This document shows positions 45,601-60,400 of a DNA stretch of 64,000 nt, piece after piece. A program made the translations under genes and the position numbers. The notes below the pieces were generated by a model. It was not told the DNA's origin and ran no database searches. It saw nothing but the letters and a program-made list of their open reading frames with translations. Source of the stretch: Liolophura sinensis (lineage: Eukaryota > Mollusca > Polyplacophora > Chitonida > Chitonidae). The first letter of the stretch is position 1, and each line of letters opens with the position of its first letter. The stretch is taken from contig NC_088301.1 of assembly GCF_032854445.1 (NCBI RefSeq), positions 5,752,044-5,816,043 on the forward strand, read 5' to 3'.

Positions 45601-48600
45601 CGACCTCAGTGATTAAAATTTAATCCGTCAGGCCAGCCTATCTAACATTCCATTGTATTTATTGCATTACGTCATTAATGTAAGGCTGCAAGCAACACTA
45701 AGTTTCTGAATACAGTTATGGATCAATGATTAATTTGGTTATTGTTGTATAGAATGGGTGTCTGTATAATTGCTGCAGCATATAAGTGACAAAATTAGTC
45801 TGTTCAGTGGCCTGTACATGTACAGTGGCCTATACATGTTCAGTGGCCTGTACATGCTCAGTGGCCTATACATGAACATACATGTATGGCAACACTCTAC
45901 ACCTACTGAATCAACACTTTAATTTTGGTGCAGCCAGATTTTATAACAAGAATTTCCAAAACCTGTGCGCTACCCAGTTATTAGACCAGAGCACTGTATT
46001 CAAGACGAGTTATGGAGACTGAGCACTCTAAAATCCAATGCTACACTTCACAGTTTTCAATCTAAAAGCAGTCCTGGAGAATCCCAGGCATTTCTTTCAA
46101 ACAGATTCTTATTATATTTTGTCCATTTAAAAATTTCATTATCTCCCCTTTGGGTGGCGTACTAAAAAAAGGAAACTGGAAAATTCCCCATGATATATGG
46201 TTTGTCTTTCCCACAAAGATAATCAGTAAATTCTGTTATAAGGCTTTTCGCCTTATGGCGGACAACGTGGCTTTGGTTGAGATAATTAACCTGACAACAT
46301 CAAAGTCAAAACTTATCATGAAGCTTATCTGTCGCCTGGTCTTATCTTCCCTAAAACAAAACATCTTCTTCAGAGTGAAGCTCATTCCAGGAAAAAACGA
46401 ATGTTAAAGCTGACCATTTGTCTAGTTTCCGTTTCTGGGAGGCATTCCATTTCGCATCTTGGCCGTGCAAAGAACTGATACACATTCCAGCTCAGTTGAA
46501 CCAAATGTGACAAATCAGTTACTTAGGGCGTCTCTGCCATAAAACACACTCAAATCATACACTCGTATGATAAATCGGTCGATTTCATTCTCTAAATCAA
46601 CTGACCAAACTAAACCAATTTTTCCAGGATCCATTCAAATCTTACTAAATTTTGTGTCATACTTGTTTTTAAACAATCACAGTGCAGCTATCATATTCTA
46701 GCACATTTCAGCCATTAGTTTCATTCCCAAAATTGGTGGATTGCATGATCCAACCCATAGTTTCCTCCTCCAAAGGTCCTGAAAGGTGTTCAGCGTGCAA
46801 AACCGAATATTGACTCTCGATTACCAGTTACTCTTCTTATTCTGGACAAACTGGTGATAACTCTCCCGTGTGTAATACCATTCTTTTTCATGGGATGCCT
46901 GTTTAAATCCCTCTTTTTACTGGCATTCCATTGCTTTTTGAGGATAGGCGAACTTACAGTTTCTAAAGCTAGCATTGCAGAAACAGTACTACAGTTTGCT
47001 AACGTAGAATTTGTCTTTGAACCCTCTGGTTCTCAGAGCTTGACTGTCTCTATTAGCCACTTAAAAAACAGTGACATTAAACCAGTTTATATTAATATAG
47101 GTAAATATAAGCGTCATGTCTGACATTCGTTTACCATTCGTAGTCCGTAAAGGGCGTTCCAAGTCGATAATCGCAAGATCGATAATCGCAAGTAAAGCCA
47201 ACAATCCATCCTAGTGCCCTGTGCGTGCCCTGAAACAACATCCTCGGTTGTCTCGCCATACAACATGCCCGTTATTTCTGTTGCCTGACAGTTCTCCAGT
47301 GTCCTACCGTTTCTTTTCAGAAACTTAAAAATGTATACTAGATTTTATTGGCCTGAACTCCACAAAATGTAGAGGACATAGTTTTTGCATTGATGCAGCA
47401 ACAACAACTGCAACAACAACAGCTGCAGCACTTGGAACGCGAGAATCTCTGGCATTTGGCATGACTACATTACACACATTGTTCTGACATTGTTCAGCTA
47501 GATCTGCAAATCCAGTCAGTATTCTGGAAATGGGTTTAACGACATCGTTCTGTTCAAACCGTTTCAGAAAGATGCTTTGCATTCTTGTAGTAGTCATAGA
47601 ATTGAACATGTCGAAAGACTGTTCCACAGACTGTTTTCCAAATTTGTTTAGGGTTGGCTTGCAAATTGGTTCAGGAAGCTGTAAATTTATATTACATTAT
47701 TGGCATGTCAAAACAATTTTCAGAAAGATGGGTTTTTTTCTTCTAGTAGTCGTGGACACTGAACTTGTGGAAAGACAGGGTGTTTTTTAAATGGCTTAGC
47801 TTGGTCTACAGATTCATTCCGTCAGTTGGAAAGATGGTGGTCGTTCATGTAATAAATTATGAACATATTATTAAGACTGCTCTACACGTTGTGTCCTGAA
47901 TTTGTTCAGCGTGGGCTGCAAACTTTTAATCCATTGGAATTATTATGACATCATGTCACAACAATTTCATAGAAATGATGTTTTTCTTGTCAGCAAGAAC
48001 TTTCAGCTTACATTTGCTTTGGTGGAAATTTTACAAAATTAGATATATTTAGACATCACGCTCAAGATGACTGTGTTCCGCTAGAGCTGTACCTTTTCCT
48101 GGTTTTGGTTCATTAAGGCTGTAAATTTCTTCTATACATGTCAGTGTTGTACCAAGGTTGGGCTGAGGGTGAATCTTCATTATTGATTGGTCACAAGATT
48201 GGTCAGAGACTTCGGGTGGGGTTATAACATTTACACTGTTATTCTGTGGCCTTTTCATACACTCCCATCTTTTGCTTAAGTAAACTCAAGCCTTATTTTT
48301 GTATTGTGTAAGGGGGGCATGGTTTGACTTTACATGTCAAGGCACTTATTCCGTTATAAATTCCCCTATTATCTGAATCAATCTGTCATTTTCATTAAAT
48401 CACCTTTTTTCTCAACCAATCAAAATTTTTTTTTGTCTCTTTACGAAATAAGCTCCGTCTCCGACCACTGCCTGAATCATGGCATAAAATATTTTTTCTA
48501 TTCCAAGCCATCAATCAGACTTAACTTCAAAACAAAGAAAAGGCGTGTGGCTGTGTTTGGATTCCAACGGTAATCTTGAATCCAGCCGCTAAAAAAAAGA

Positions 48601-51557
48601 CATGTTTAAAGCCGTTACCTAAAGAGAAACATTCAGCCTCAAGTAATGTAATACTTCAACTTAAGTAGGGACAGTCAGTTACATCTGTGTACTATAACTT
48701 CCTTTCTGTCTTCTACTGAAATTCAAATAATTTCTGACAGGCAATATTTGTATTGAACGAATGTTGCGTTTATGTATAGAACCCTGTCTGGTTTTGTCAC
48801 GTCTTGTTTTGTTAAATATCCGAGAAAAATTTTTCTCAGAAAGTTGCCATGGATAACGACTTAATGCTATCCCACACATATACACGAATCAGATCACGTG
48901 CTTCCTGCCTCACATGCTTAAAGTGTTCTATCCCAATTGATATAAATAAAATCAATCCACGGATCTGTCAGTTGTATAGAGAAATGGTAACTGACAAACC
49001 TCTCAACAAAAAATAAAAGGCTAACTATCGATGGGAGCTACAGTCGAACACGAAACCTAATTGGCCATAGACTTGTCTCGTGACAATATTTCCTTGAATA
49101 AAGATGGAAGACGACACTGGACTTATCTAACTACAGTACAAATCTGTGCGGCTTTGTAGAATACATCGACAAGGACGACCCCAACGGTACGGAAGTGAGT
49201 TTAAAAGATTTATATTCTGAATACGAGTCAAATGATAGAAAATAGCCCGATATAGTGTGGGTGGTGAATACATTCTTACCTATAGCCCCCAACTTGAGGA
49301 CGAACATGAAAATAGCGGCCAGTGGCAGCCCTAAAGCGATGTATCCCACAAAATTACACACCGCCCCCACCCACTGTCTGCCACACCCACGGAGAATCCC
49401 GCCGGACAAATACTGTACAAATAGATAAAAGACAGGATTATTGGATAATCATGTGATAATAAGACTTTTAACATGACAAACTATGATGGTTGGTATCATA
49501 TTCACATAAAACCCTTACATGTGTGGGAAGTCTGCGACCTGCATGAGGATGACCGTGGCTTTCTAATGCATTACCCTAATGCACTACTGGAATCCACTGA
49601 TATAAGTAAAATATTCTTGAGTACGACTTAATATACCAATGAAATAAATAAATTAATAAATGAACAGAATGTGTATAGGCGGTTTTTAATCACATACTGC
49701 ATGTTTCAAAAATATGTGTATCAATATTTGTGCAAGCATGTTTTCTGTTGTCGAAAATATCAGACTGTGACCTCAGTCAAAAAGGAAAGCATGTGTCAAA
49801 ACTGTGCTGGTTTCGGGCTTTAAACCAGGTTCTGACATTCCACGCGTAACGACGGTCCCGGCCCAAACACTTTTGCAGTCGAACTGGCCAGGAGCTATGG
49901 AACTTGCTCTAGAAATCGTTTTGTTCTCTATACGAACAACAGTCAGTTAAAATAAGCTAGATACCAGGTTTGAGTTTTGAAAAGAAGGGGCCATGTGGTA
50001 TTCAAACAAAAGCACTTGGCGATTTATGTTCATCCCAATGGTGTTTAAAGTCATACTTAAACAAACGTTTCACTTGTGGGAAGGTTGTCAAGCCTATCGG
50101 TGAAAGTAATCAGGATTTAAACATAGCCGATTTTGGCGATAGCGAAGAAATCATCTCCCATATAATTTTGTGTATTTGTCTACGTTGCCGACTAGTCCAT
50201 GTAAAGTTTTAGGGGCTACATAGATTTACATGAAACACAGGACTTTTGCTGAAATCTGTATGGCAACAATAATATTTACATTATCTTCGAAGAAAACCAG
50301 TCTTTCTCACTTCAGTATTATAATCGATTGTCAATAATTAAAGTACTAGCTTGTAGTGCACTATCAGTTGCATTTTAGGATACAATTGACAGGTTAACTT
50401 ACCGTACTCGAGTCAAGGAAGAACATATACACCAACACCGGAAGCATTTCAGAAGCCAGTTGTATAATCTCACTGAAACGTCATAACCAAACATATTTCA
50501 GCAAGGACTTGATTTATAACAGTAGCTGAATACTGATGAAAATAGGTCTATTGTCATGTTTAAATCTGCAAAAGAAATTGGCAATTTTACACCTTTTCTT
50601 GGTTAAACAGCACTGGGAGCATTTGGGACACCAACTGTATGGCATCACAGAAACTTCACATAGAAGCATTTAGTCAGCAAAAACGTCATCTGTCACACAT
50701 GCAAAATGCCACTGGACCTACATATGTATATATATACAAATACGCAATATCAACATATGTGTGTATTGGCAACAGACATTAGGTTTCGTTCCTTCACCTG
50801 ACCTGAGGACACAGAAAACATTTGAGATGTCTGTTGTATGAACGTACTGAAACGTCATAGTGAAACAATTCTCGACATGAATTTTGGTTATGACCGGTGG
50901 TAATTTATATTTTGAAAAGAACACGATACACCTTTATAATCAGATGTGCAATAGCAACTTAAATTGTGCACCTTCGTAGGGTGTAACAACACTAAAAGCA
51001 TTTGAGATGTTAACTCCCTGAGGATACCGAAACACCACAAAGAAGTATTTACGAGACATAATTTTAATCATTACATATGTATAGTGTTATTATTGCTGCC
51101 ATGAGGAAACATTGTGCCTGTATAAGAGTTTACCTGTCAGAGGTGAAAATCCGAAGAATATATCGTCCACAGAACAGCATAATGATCCCATTAAAAAAAA
51201 ACACAGTCCCTGAAATACATTACATATCAGTTGAAGGTATTTGGTCATCAAAAGAAGGCCAGTTTAAGTTCTAGAAACCTTTTTCTCTTACACACTGGCA
51301 ATCCATCATTTCAGGTCTGCTTCATTTGAAACTTGGCTTAAATCAGTGTATGTTTGAATAGGGTCAGCACCTACAGGATGTCTTACAGGCAATTCTATAC
51401 GGAACTTGTTTGATTTGAAACTTGACTTGAACTAATGTGTATCTGTATAAGGTCAGTGCCTACAAGATGTCTTACAGCCAATTCTATACAGGGTTTGCTT
51501 CCTTTCAGTACTAATCCCACTACCCGTGTATACATTCAATATGCATATCAAAATACA

Positions 51558-51631
<74 letters not shown>

Positions 51632-54600
51632 CCTTTATTTACACATTCTGTTCACACAAACTAGTATTTGTGTATATTCCGATATGCATACGTTACTAAC
51701 AGGCAAGTGTCTGCGCCACCCTATGTACTGCCTTTGCCCCCTCGGAGTCGCCGGCACCCAACTGCTGTCCCACTACAATGCTACCAGCGATTGACAGTCC
51801 AACCTGTTGCTAAAATAAAAAAATAGACCATCTACATGTTTAATTTACGTAACTTTGTCCATTTACGCGTAATGAATTGCAGTAAACATCACAGCATGTT
51901 TCTTACTTTATTCTGCTAAGCCGTGGTGCTAAGGGGCGTGAAAATTTAGTTATTGTCAGGCTATTGTGCAGTGCAGTTGCAGGATTATAAGGTTTTCTCA
52001 GCACGAATGTGGGTCAAGTGATCTAACGATTCACAGATGTATCGAGCGGTAATAAGCCACACTGACTAGTGGTATCAAACGGTAGATCCATCGGATCTGC
52101 TACTACTGGCCGCAATACATAAGGTTTTAAATAATGTCATTGCTAGATTTTAGGACCTACATTTATGCTATAAGCTATAAGCACTCCAGAGCTTAATCAT
52201 AGTAAGAAGTCCAGATTCTCTGACAACGTCTTTGTTTTTACAGCTGAGTTGACAGGTATCCTGTTGGTTCTCTAGACTCCTGGCGTTTTTAACCGTAGAA
52301 ATGTGTCATACTAAGCGAATCTCTTTCTGCCTTGCAATCTTGGAAATGTTTAAATGTCATTAATGTCAGGTATTTGTCCTTGAAATTTTGCATTTATATA
52401 CTTCACTGTTTAATGAAGGCCCCTACATGTATATTCTTTGAGTGGGGGTCGAGTCATTTGGTGTCTTCGGTAATGAACAAGTTAACGCACTGTGGCTGTT
52501 TAAGAAAAGGTGTCACTCATGTTATGTTTCTTTCAATTTTAGAAGTGATATGTCAACTAACAAGTTTTTTGATTAGTTTATTGCAGAGTGACTGGGATGA
52601 GAACACAAATGGCCGTCCTTTCTCAGCACTGATTTCCCTCTTCACATAGAGTTTTTCCTGTACTTTTCTATATCGTCCTATATATACATGTATTTCTTTC
52701 AGCACCAACAATGTGTGTTAATAACGGGACGAACACAGAATCATAATGTTTACAAACAAATGGCAAGGTTTTTCTCGTTATTGGTCACGTATCATCCAAT
52801 ACGTATGGTTTGCCATTCTTCTAATTCTTGTGTTGTCATTTTTAGCAGGCAAGTGACGGGGTGAAGATCGTCGAATCACTGGGAGTCTCTTTCTAGCACG
52901 TGGCCGTTTTAGATTAAGGGACTAATATAGCATACGAAGCAACACAGTAAAGTATGTGCTGTGAAACTTTCCTATAAAACAGTACTTACTAAGCACGGTC
53001 TAACATGAAGCTGGAGTATGCAGGAGTTTGCCGCCAACTGAACTTCTCCCAGAAAACCTTGAATGATGTCAACATGCAAAAAAAAGGAGGACATCAAATG
53101 TGTGTCGAGCCAAGACAGGGTTACGTTCCTTTGTAATATGACATATAGGTTGCCTTTGTACAAGAGGATAGGCACATTCTATAATGTTTACAAAGGACTC
53201 CCTGCAGTAAGATACGAAGTCGCTCAACTTCGTTGGATCAGTGAGGTGTATTTTTTTTCATGCATAAACTTACTTGAACACGAAGTACAATTACTGAAGA
53301 ATATGTGTGTGATGCGATTCATACTTTTCGTTTTATAGAAAGGCAAAAGTAGGGTCAAATACAGATTTTACTATTTTAAGGCGTTTTCCTTATGGAATTC
53401 TCTTTATAATAAAATAGGATTACGTGTATCGTATTGGTTCACGCAATCATACTTTCATTAATCGTAAAAAAATGAAATAATTTGGAACTTCAGAGACATT
53501 CTGCATTCACCATAATATTCCATGGTTTCTGACTCATTGTCCGCATTGGGTCAGTGGTAAAATGCAGACCTTGAAAAAGTTGTGTCGAAAAGGATCAGGA
53601 GTTTGTTTCTTATAATTGCATGTTTCCGTTTTCGTGCTTAACCATGTGAGGTAATGAAGGGGGGAGATAAGGCTGAACCAAACAACATTTTTTTTTTTAT
53701 TATTTCTTCAAATTTTATCAAGCTATGTGTTAGATAAGCTTAAATGTATTATTGTAAATCTATACAGATTTTATACAGTATTCTTCCAATGAAAGCTCAG
53801 AGCTATTTACTTCAGCAAACAGAATATCCTACAATTACATCGAGAAAAGGAGCACCTGTTTATCAGTTTAAAAATAAATGTCTTTAAAGACACTGTCATA
53901 TGTTTGCGTTATAATTCAAAACATGTTTCAGATACCAGCTTTAGACGGAAAAGGATATTATCGTATGCAATTAAAGGCATACAGTAGGCTGGTGTAAGCA
54001 ACATCCTGCAGAAAAACATTGCTCTTGTCAAACTCTATTTCTAAAGTGTTTCTTATCGTCTGAAAAATTCTTACCGGTTAGAAATATGCCTATTTCCAAC
54101 GACCACCACTCCATGGCAATCATGAGCATTCCTCCAAGCGCAAGCTGCGTGTACTGGCCCCAGTGATCAAGCGCTTGCCATGACCAACCTGGAACATGCC
54201 ACGACAAGCTAGGGTTTCCCCTATATAATGCTGGCCGCCGAAGTATAAGTGAAATATTCTCGAATAAGGCGTAAAGCTCCAATTAAATAAATAAATTAGA
54301 CATAGCATTAAAACATAAGTTTTTTTTACCAGACATGGCTATATTAAATGTAAAAAAAAAACATCCAATTATTTAATTAGGGCCAAGTTTCGCATGGAAT
54401 CACTGAAGGACAAATTTTCTCACCATGCCACGTTTGTTTATGCATCCCAGTCAGTCTGACATATGAGGCATAAAGCAGCACCATGATGCCGTAAGACAAC
54501 ATGTTTCCTATAGCCGAGCCCCTGCAGACAAAGAGGTTTGCAAAGCAATTCGTTCTAAGAATATTTTATTGTAGAGAATTTGAGTCGCATATACTGTAAT

Positions 54601-57396
54601 GCATGTGTTGCAATAGCATGTGATGGCTCCCTGTCCGAACAGTTCGTCAAATACTATGCATATAAAGACAGTTTTCCTAATTAACTTTAACAACTTAATA
54701 AAAACGACAGTTTCGATGTGGAATAAAGTGAGACATGAAAGCATGTCATCCAAACCAATAAAATGTATTTGCTGGGATCTTGGTTCATTGGTTAATCTGT
54801 TATTTCAAAATTGGTTACAGTGTTTCTAAGCTCCAAACATAGCAATTTCTGGTCCAGCAAATCCACGGTCACTTTAACATAGTTGAGATATGTTGTCTGA
54901 ACAATTTGCAGTAAGGAGAGTCGTCTAGTATAATGTAGTACCGTTTACATTAGGGTATATTAAATACTGAAGGTAAGTTGTAGGAAATATTTTTTGCCAG
55001 CAATGCCTGTACCTACTTTGTTCTTAGGTTGAAAAGGTACACAGTAAGATACTGTAATATAGCATTGCACACGTTCCCTAGAAGACCTACAACTACTGGT
55101 GCGTGGACAGCATTCTGAAAAGATAGTACAAAATTACTAACCAGTTTAGGATGATTCAGGATTCTTACAGGACATAACTTGCTCTTAATTCCAATCTTCA
55201 ACGCATTGTACATTTCCCCCGTGAAAAAAATCATGTTTAGGTGACTTGACTCATTGACTGGGTGATTATTGATAGGTTTCTTGACTATAAAATGGCCGCT
55301 GTACACAAATATATAATTTGAAAATGGATATTCATATCTCTAAGGTCCAACTTACTTGAGTCTGCATGTATTTTGTCCCAAGGATTTCAAGATAAGCAAG
55401 CTGAAATATGAGGCAAAAAGGCATCCATCAAACCTGACCGCTGTAAGCAAAGTGTTATTCATACGTGTACATTACTATCTGTTGTGCGAAGGCTAGAGTA
55501 TCCTAAGCTGACGATTATTACAGACTTTTGGCAACACCCGCAGAGAAAAGAAATGACAATATATGGCACAAACAGCTGATGAAATGATCACTTAAGCAAT
55601 TTTCTGCAGATCGACGGTAGGCACTGGTATTTCGTTTGAGAGTGCTGGTCATCGTCTTTACCGCCACAAACCTGGTGGCCAGAGTCATCTGACTCCAAAT
55701 GCAGTCGTTTAATGTCTTTTCCAGGCAGGCTTTTCTGCCCTACTCTCTTCAACAAAGCTCTCTGGGAGATCAAGTGAGTGCATTCTGTATGTATATAACC
55801 TATAACTGTTGACAGCACATATTTTCTGGTGAAGGTACAAACATGGCCGAAATGTGGATTAACCACTTTAACTTTAATACTCGGCTCCGCTCGATTTTTC
55901 TCTCAAAATAATACTGGCCACCGTCGAATGAGTGAAATATTCTTAACTACGGCGTAAAACTTAATTCGAGTCATAAAACAATATATAAATCAAAACTCAG
56001 AGTTACTTTTCCTTCTGTGTTCTGGAAGTTACTGGTGAACTTTCTGACGTGTTGCGTATATGTACATCATATTAGTGGGAGGCGTACGTGGGAATGTCTC
56101 ACAAGAACGGATGGTCGTGGGTTTCCCCCAGGCTCTGTCTGGTTTCCTCCCACCATAATGCTGGCCGCCGTCGTATAAGTGAAATATTCTTGAGCACGGT
56201 GTAAAACGGGCTTCTCCATGCGGAACTGCCTCGGAACTTCCCTTTAACTAACAATATTACTTATTTATCGAACAACTGACACTCACCAACATGCCGGGTA
56301 TACAGTAGAGAATATATTCCCCAGCAATCCTGAAAAGCAGAAAATGAACACCTGGTCAAAACACATAAAATAGCTTAAATTTATACTCCAGTGGGCAGAG
56401 TAAAACCAGAGCAGCAAAGACGGTGTGATAGCTGGCAAATGATCACTCGTAAGCGGTTTAATACGTCCTTCGCTTAAGCAGAATTAAATAATAAATATGT
56501 GTAAACCCATGACAGTGAACTGTTATCATGCTGTCAGACATTGCATGGTTGGTTGCCTTATATGACCACTTGATTCAACTGATATCTATGATGCTCGTAT
56601 CGGCGACGTCTTTGTACCCAAAATTCACAGGCCGTCATCAGGCCATCGTCCGCCAGAGTAGGCTGTCTATTTAGCCTGGACACATTTTTTTACCTTGACA
56701 CTTCTGCACTTTGCCCGAGGCTGACGAGAATGACCTCGATGTTAAGGAGATAACTCGAGCTAATCAAGCATGCCATTACCATTATTATGAAGCCTGTGAA
56801 GAGATGAACAGGTGCGTATTATAATTCAAAAAACAAATTTGAAAAAGAAAATAGCGGTGCTGTAGGAAATTGCTATTATCAATGAAGTGTAAACCTGGCT
56901 AGCAATGTAAATCTATGCTACATACATGTATAAACGGCCATACCTGTTTTTTATGATTTAATTAAAAACACCTATTATACACTTTTGTAGTAAACTGAAA
57001 ATTCCATCCCGTGGTAACTTGTAGCAGTAATTAACTTTCCCCTAGTTCATTCCTACATACCTCTTTGTAGATAGATCCCCATCATATGTTTGTTTGGGCT
57101 ACCAAAGGCCTGTATGTTTTCCATAAAGAAGAAACAAAAGAGCAATTCAGAAAAAATATTTTAACAGTAATAAGAATATTTCTAGATTATTTGCTTGAGA
57201 AATTGAACCAAAGAGAAACCGAATATAGTTGGACTGGAGGCAGTATTCATTACATTTCACAGCATTTCATTTCCACAGCCAGTGGAACAATGTACCTCCT
57301 AGTCCATTTGATTAACCCGGTACATGCACATGTACCAGGGATACAGGGATCACGTGTTATGCATGTGGGGCCTTGGTGAACACCACTTGTCTCCAA

Positions 57397-57490
<94 letters not shown>

Positions 57491-60400
57491 CATCATGCAT
57501 CAAAAGTAAGTTCTCCCCATACTTCGTTTGCCGTTTATCAGGATATTTGCCCAAGCGTTGTGAAATTTTGCACACAGTATTTCGGTAATCAAGTAAACAC
57601 ACTGTAGCAAGGGTTACCCTGTAGATATAGATGTGCTATAGATGTGCAATTATATTATCTGTTGGATTTTGAAAATTTTACAAACAGATTTAAAATACCA
57701 ATGGATTTCTTTTTTTTGGGCGACAATGCTCGACCACATCGTGCCGTAGTGACGCGCAATGATCCGCCTCGTCTTCGAATCTCAATCCCACTGATCATTT
57801 ATGGGACAAATTGAAACAAGTAATGCACCGCGAAGTTACGATGGTGTCCCATCTTGATGACGTCAAAAGAGAAGTGATTAGTCATCGGGTCAAACGTCTC
57901 ATTAACAGCGAGCTCGCTGCTTCAGTGTAACACAAAAGCGCGATGATTTTAACATTATCTGATCGTACAGGTGGTCAAAGTTATTTTAAATCTGTTAGCA
58001 AAATTTTTAAAAACCGGTCGATAATGCGTTTGCGCATGTTCATTGGAGCACATCTGTATCTACAGTGTAATCTTTGATATAATGCATTGACTTGATTATT
58101 GCGATGCTGTGCGCAAAATTTCACAACGACTGTGCAAATATCTTGGTAAAAGTCAAACATTTGGGGAACTTGATGCACCGTTTAGATATATGTACGTTAC
58201 ACGTTGAATGCTCGTCGGTAACTTGCTCAAGAGCGGTGGTTTATCTCAGGCATCCTCGCTTTTACAACCCATAAACCATCTGCTAGCTTGTAAGCCCGTA
58301 ATTCTTGAATATATTATGAAAAACTAAAAAAACAACAGTGGAATAAGCAGGGATACCAAATTAAACGTATTGTAAAAGAAAATCAATAAAACAGCTGGTT
58401 TGATGGAAAATAAAGCGGTGTACATCGTATATGTATCTATGCATCGAAAAAAACATTGGTATGCCAGCCGTCAGCTAATAGGGACATTCCGGGTATTCAG
58501 TATTCAAATCGTGTATCATGCTAGAATATCAGTTGTCGACTAAAATCACTAATTTAACCGCTTAGCGGAATTAGACACAACTATGAAGCAGGGGTTCTGG
58601 ATATACTTACAAGACAATTGTACTCATTGTAAAACTTAAAAAACTTCGAGTAAAGGCGTTTGATGGAATAACTTTGACACTCTAGTTTTTGCAGTAACAA
58701 CTTGTGACGTCAACTGAAATCGTTAGACAACATACAGGATCTAACAAATGCTACAAGGCGAGATATCCACATGTCACATGCAGGATCCTTTAACATATTG
58801 CTATCCAAGTAAGGATAATTTACAACGTCAAGACTGAAACCATCTTTCCCGCTGTGAAACCTGCGAGAGAGGAAACCGTTTTGGTCCTTGTACAGATACA
58901 GGTCAAGATAATATGCACCATCGGACAGTCTGCAATTTTCTTTAAATTCAACGAGGGTGGGTAAATATCTTTCGCAGCCTTTTTGAAGATTTGAAAGCTA
59001 GCACACCATCAATATACCGTTTTAGTGAAATATCGGTTCTGGTGCGGATTACTCCTTAATAGTTTCTGAATATAGTCATATTTGATATGAGAAAAGGTAT
59101 AGGTCGACTAAAAGAGGGGCACAATTTGTACCCATCGAAATACCTATATATTGTCATATACATATACGGTTTTCCCTAATTTCACATAGATCTTATTAAT
59201 GAAAAATTCATCTAAGTGACTCAGTGAACATCGAAACATTATATGAAAGATAACCCTTTTATCTTGTGGAACTGAAGAAGGCTTCGTTTCCTTTGACGTT
59301 GATAAACAATTAGTGATGAAACTCTATCTGTTTAAACCGTGTGAGGAATGATAGTGGAGAGAGTGGAGAAATCTCAAGTTGCGCATTATACGGTTCGTCT
59401 ATTTCAGCGTCTAGTTTTTAAGTATCCACATAAAGTTGAGGCCTGAAATTTTTGCAATCGCACACCAGTGTATATTGCAAAGTGACAGTACTTCTGTAGT
59501 ACCTTCGATAAGAGAGTAGATGTAAGCTTGGTGGCACAACTTTTTGACCCCCGCGAACTTTTATTATTAGGATTTATGCATTTTTGGAATCTAGTAAAAT
59601 TGTGCGGTATGTCGCTTGACGGGAAGGTACGGCTATACTCCTCTGTTTGAGAAAGGACTGATTTTTTAAAAAAATAGATACTCCAGATAATTCTGTTGGT
59701 GAGCTAAGCATTCCCGAGGCATGGTCCTTTGCATTGTTATTATCTTATTGTTTATTACATGTAATGAGTAGTAACATTACTGTACCTTTTTCCCTATGGA
59801 ATACGTTGATGTTGTGATATTGACCTCCTCTAAAAGAACCTGATACTAGTAGTAATAATTCTTTCAAACAAAGGTAATATTATCAGGAGGAACTGCAGTA
59901 ACAATATTTTCTCCGAAGGTCATCAAGTACCACGGTAGGATCCTTCAGAACTTGCTTGGCTGTCACATGAGCATTAGTATTGCATACACGATCTTTTTCT
60001 TAACAGATTTTTTCCGCAGAAAAGTAGCGTAGGTCTACGCCGAAAAGTAGTGTAGGGCTTTTTTGAACAGTAGTGTTTGTCAGAAAAAAGCAATCCGTTA
60101 AAACACTGACAAGTGTCAACTGTGGACTTTTAACACGTGACACTACCCAATGTATAAAATAAACACTTATTTTAGAATAATGAGTAATGTGTGTGTGTAC
60201 TACAATATGACCTGCGCAAAGACGACAATAAGCTTGAACTATCAAATAAAGGGTTTCGAATTTATTTTGTATATATTCTCGCGCCTACCGTCATCATCAG
60301 CCTATTTCGCAAGTTTTGCTAAATGCTTTTAGGCTGTTTTTCACTTTCGAAGAAAATCTTTAGAAGTCAAGATTGATTCAACTTGTAAGATTCAAGTGCA

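Noticed and set aside
53540-53610. tRNA-Gly-like string (GCATTGGGTCAGTGGTAAAA)
   Set aside because: No acceptor-stem pairing, anticodon arm or proper B box; not a tRNA gene.
57357-57602. Ile-Tyr repeat proteins on both strands
   Set aside because: Translation of the (TA)n microsatellite.
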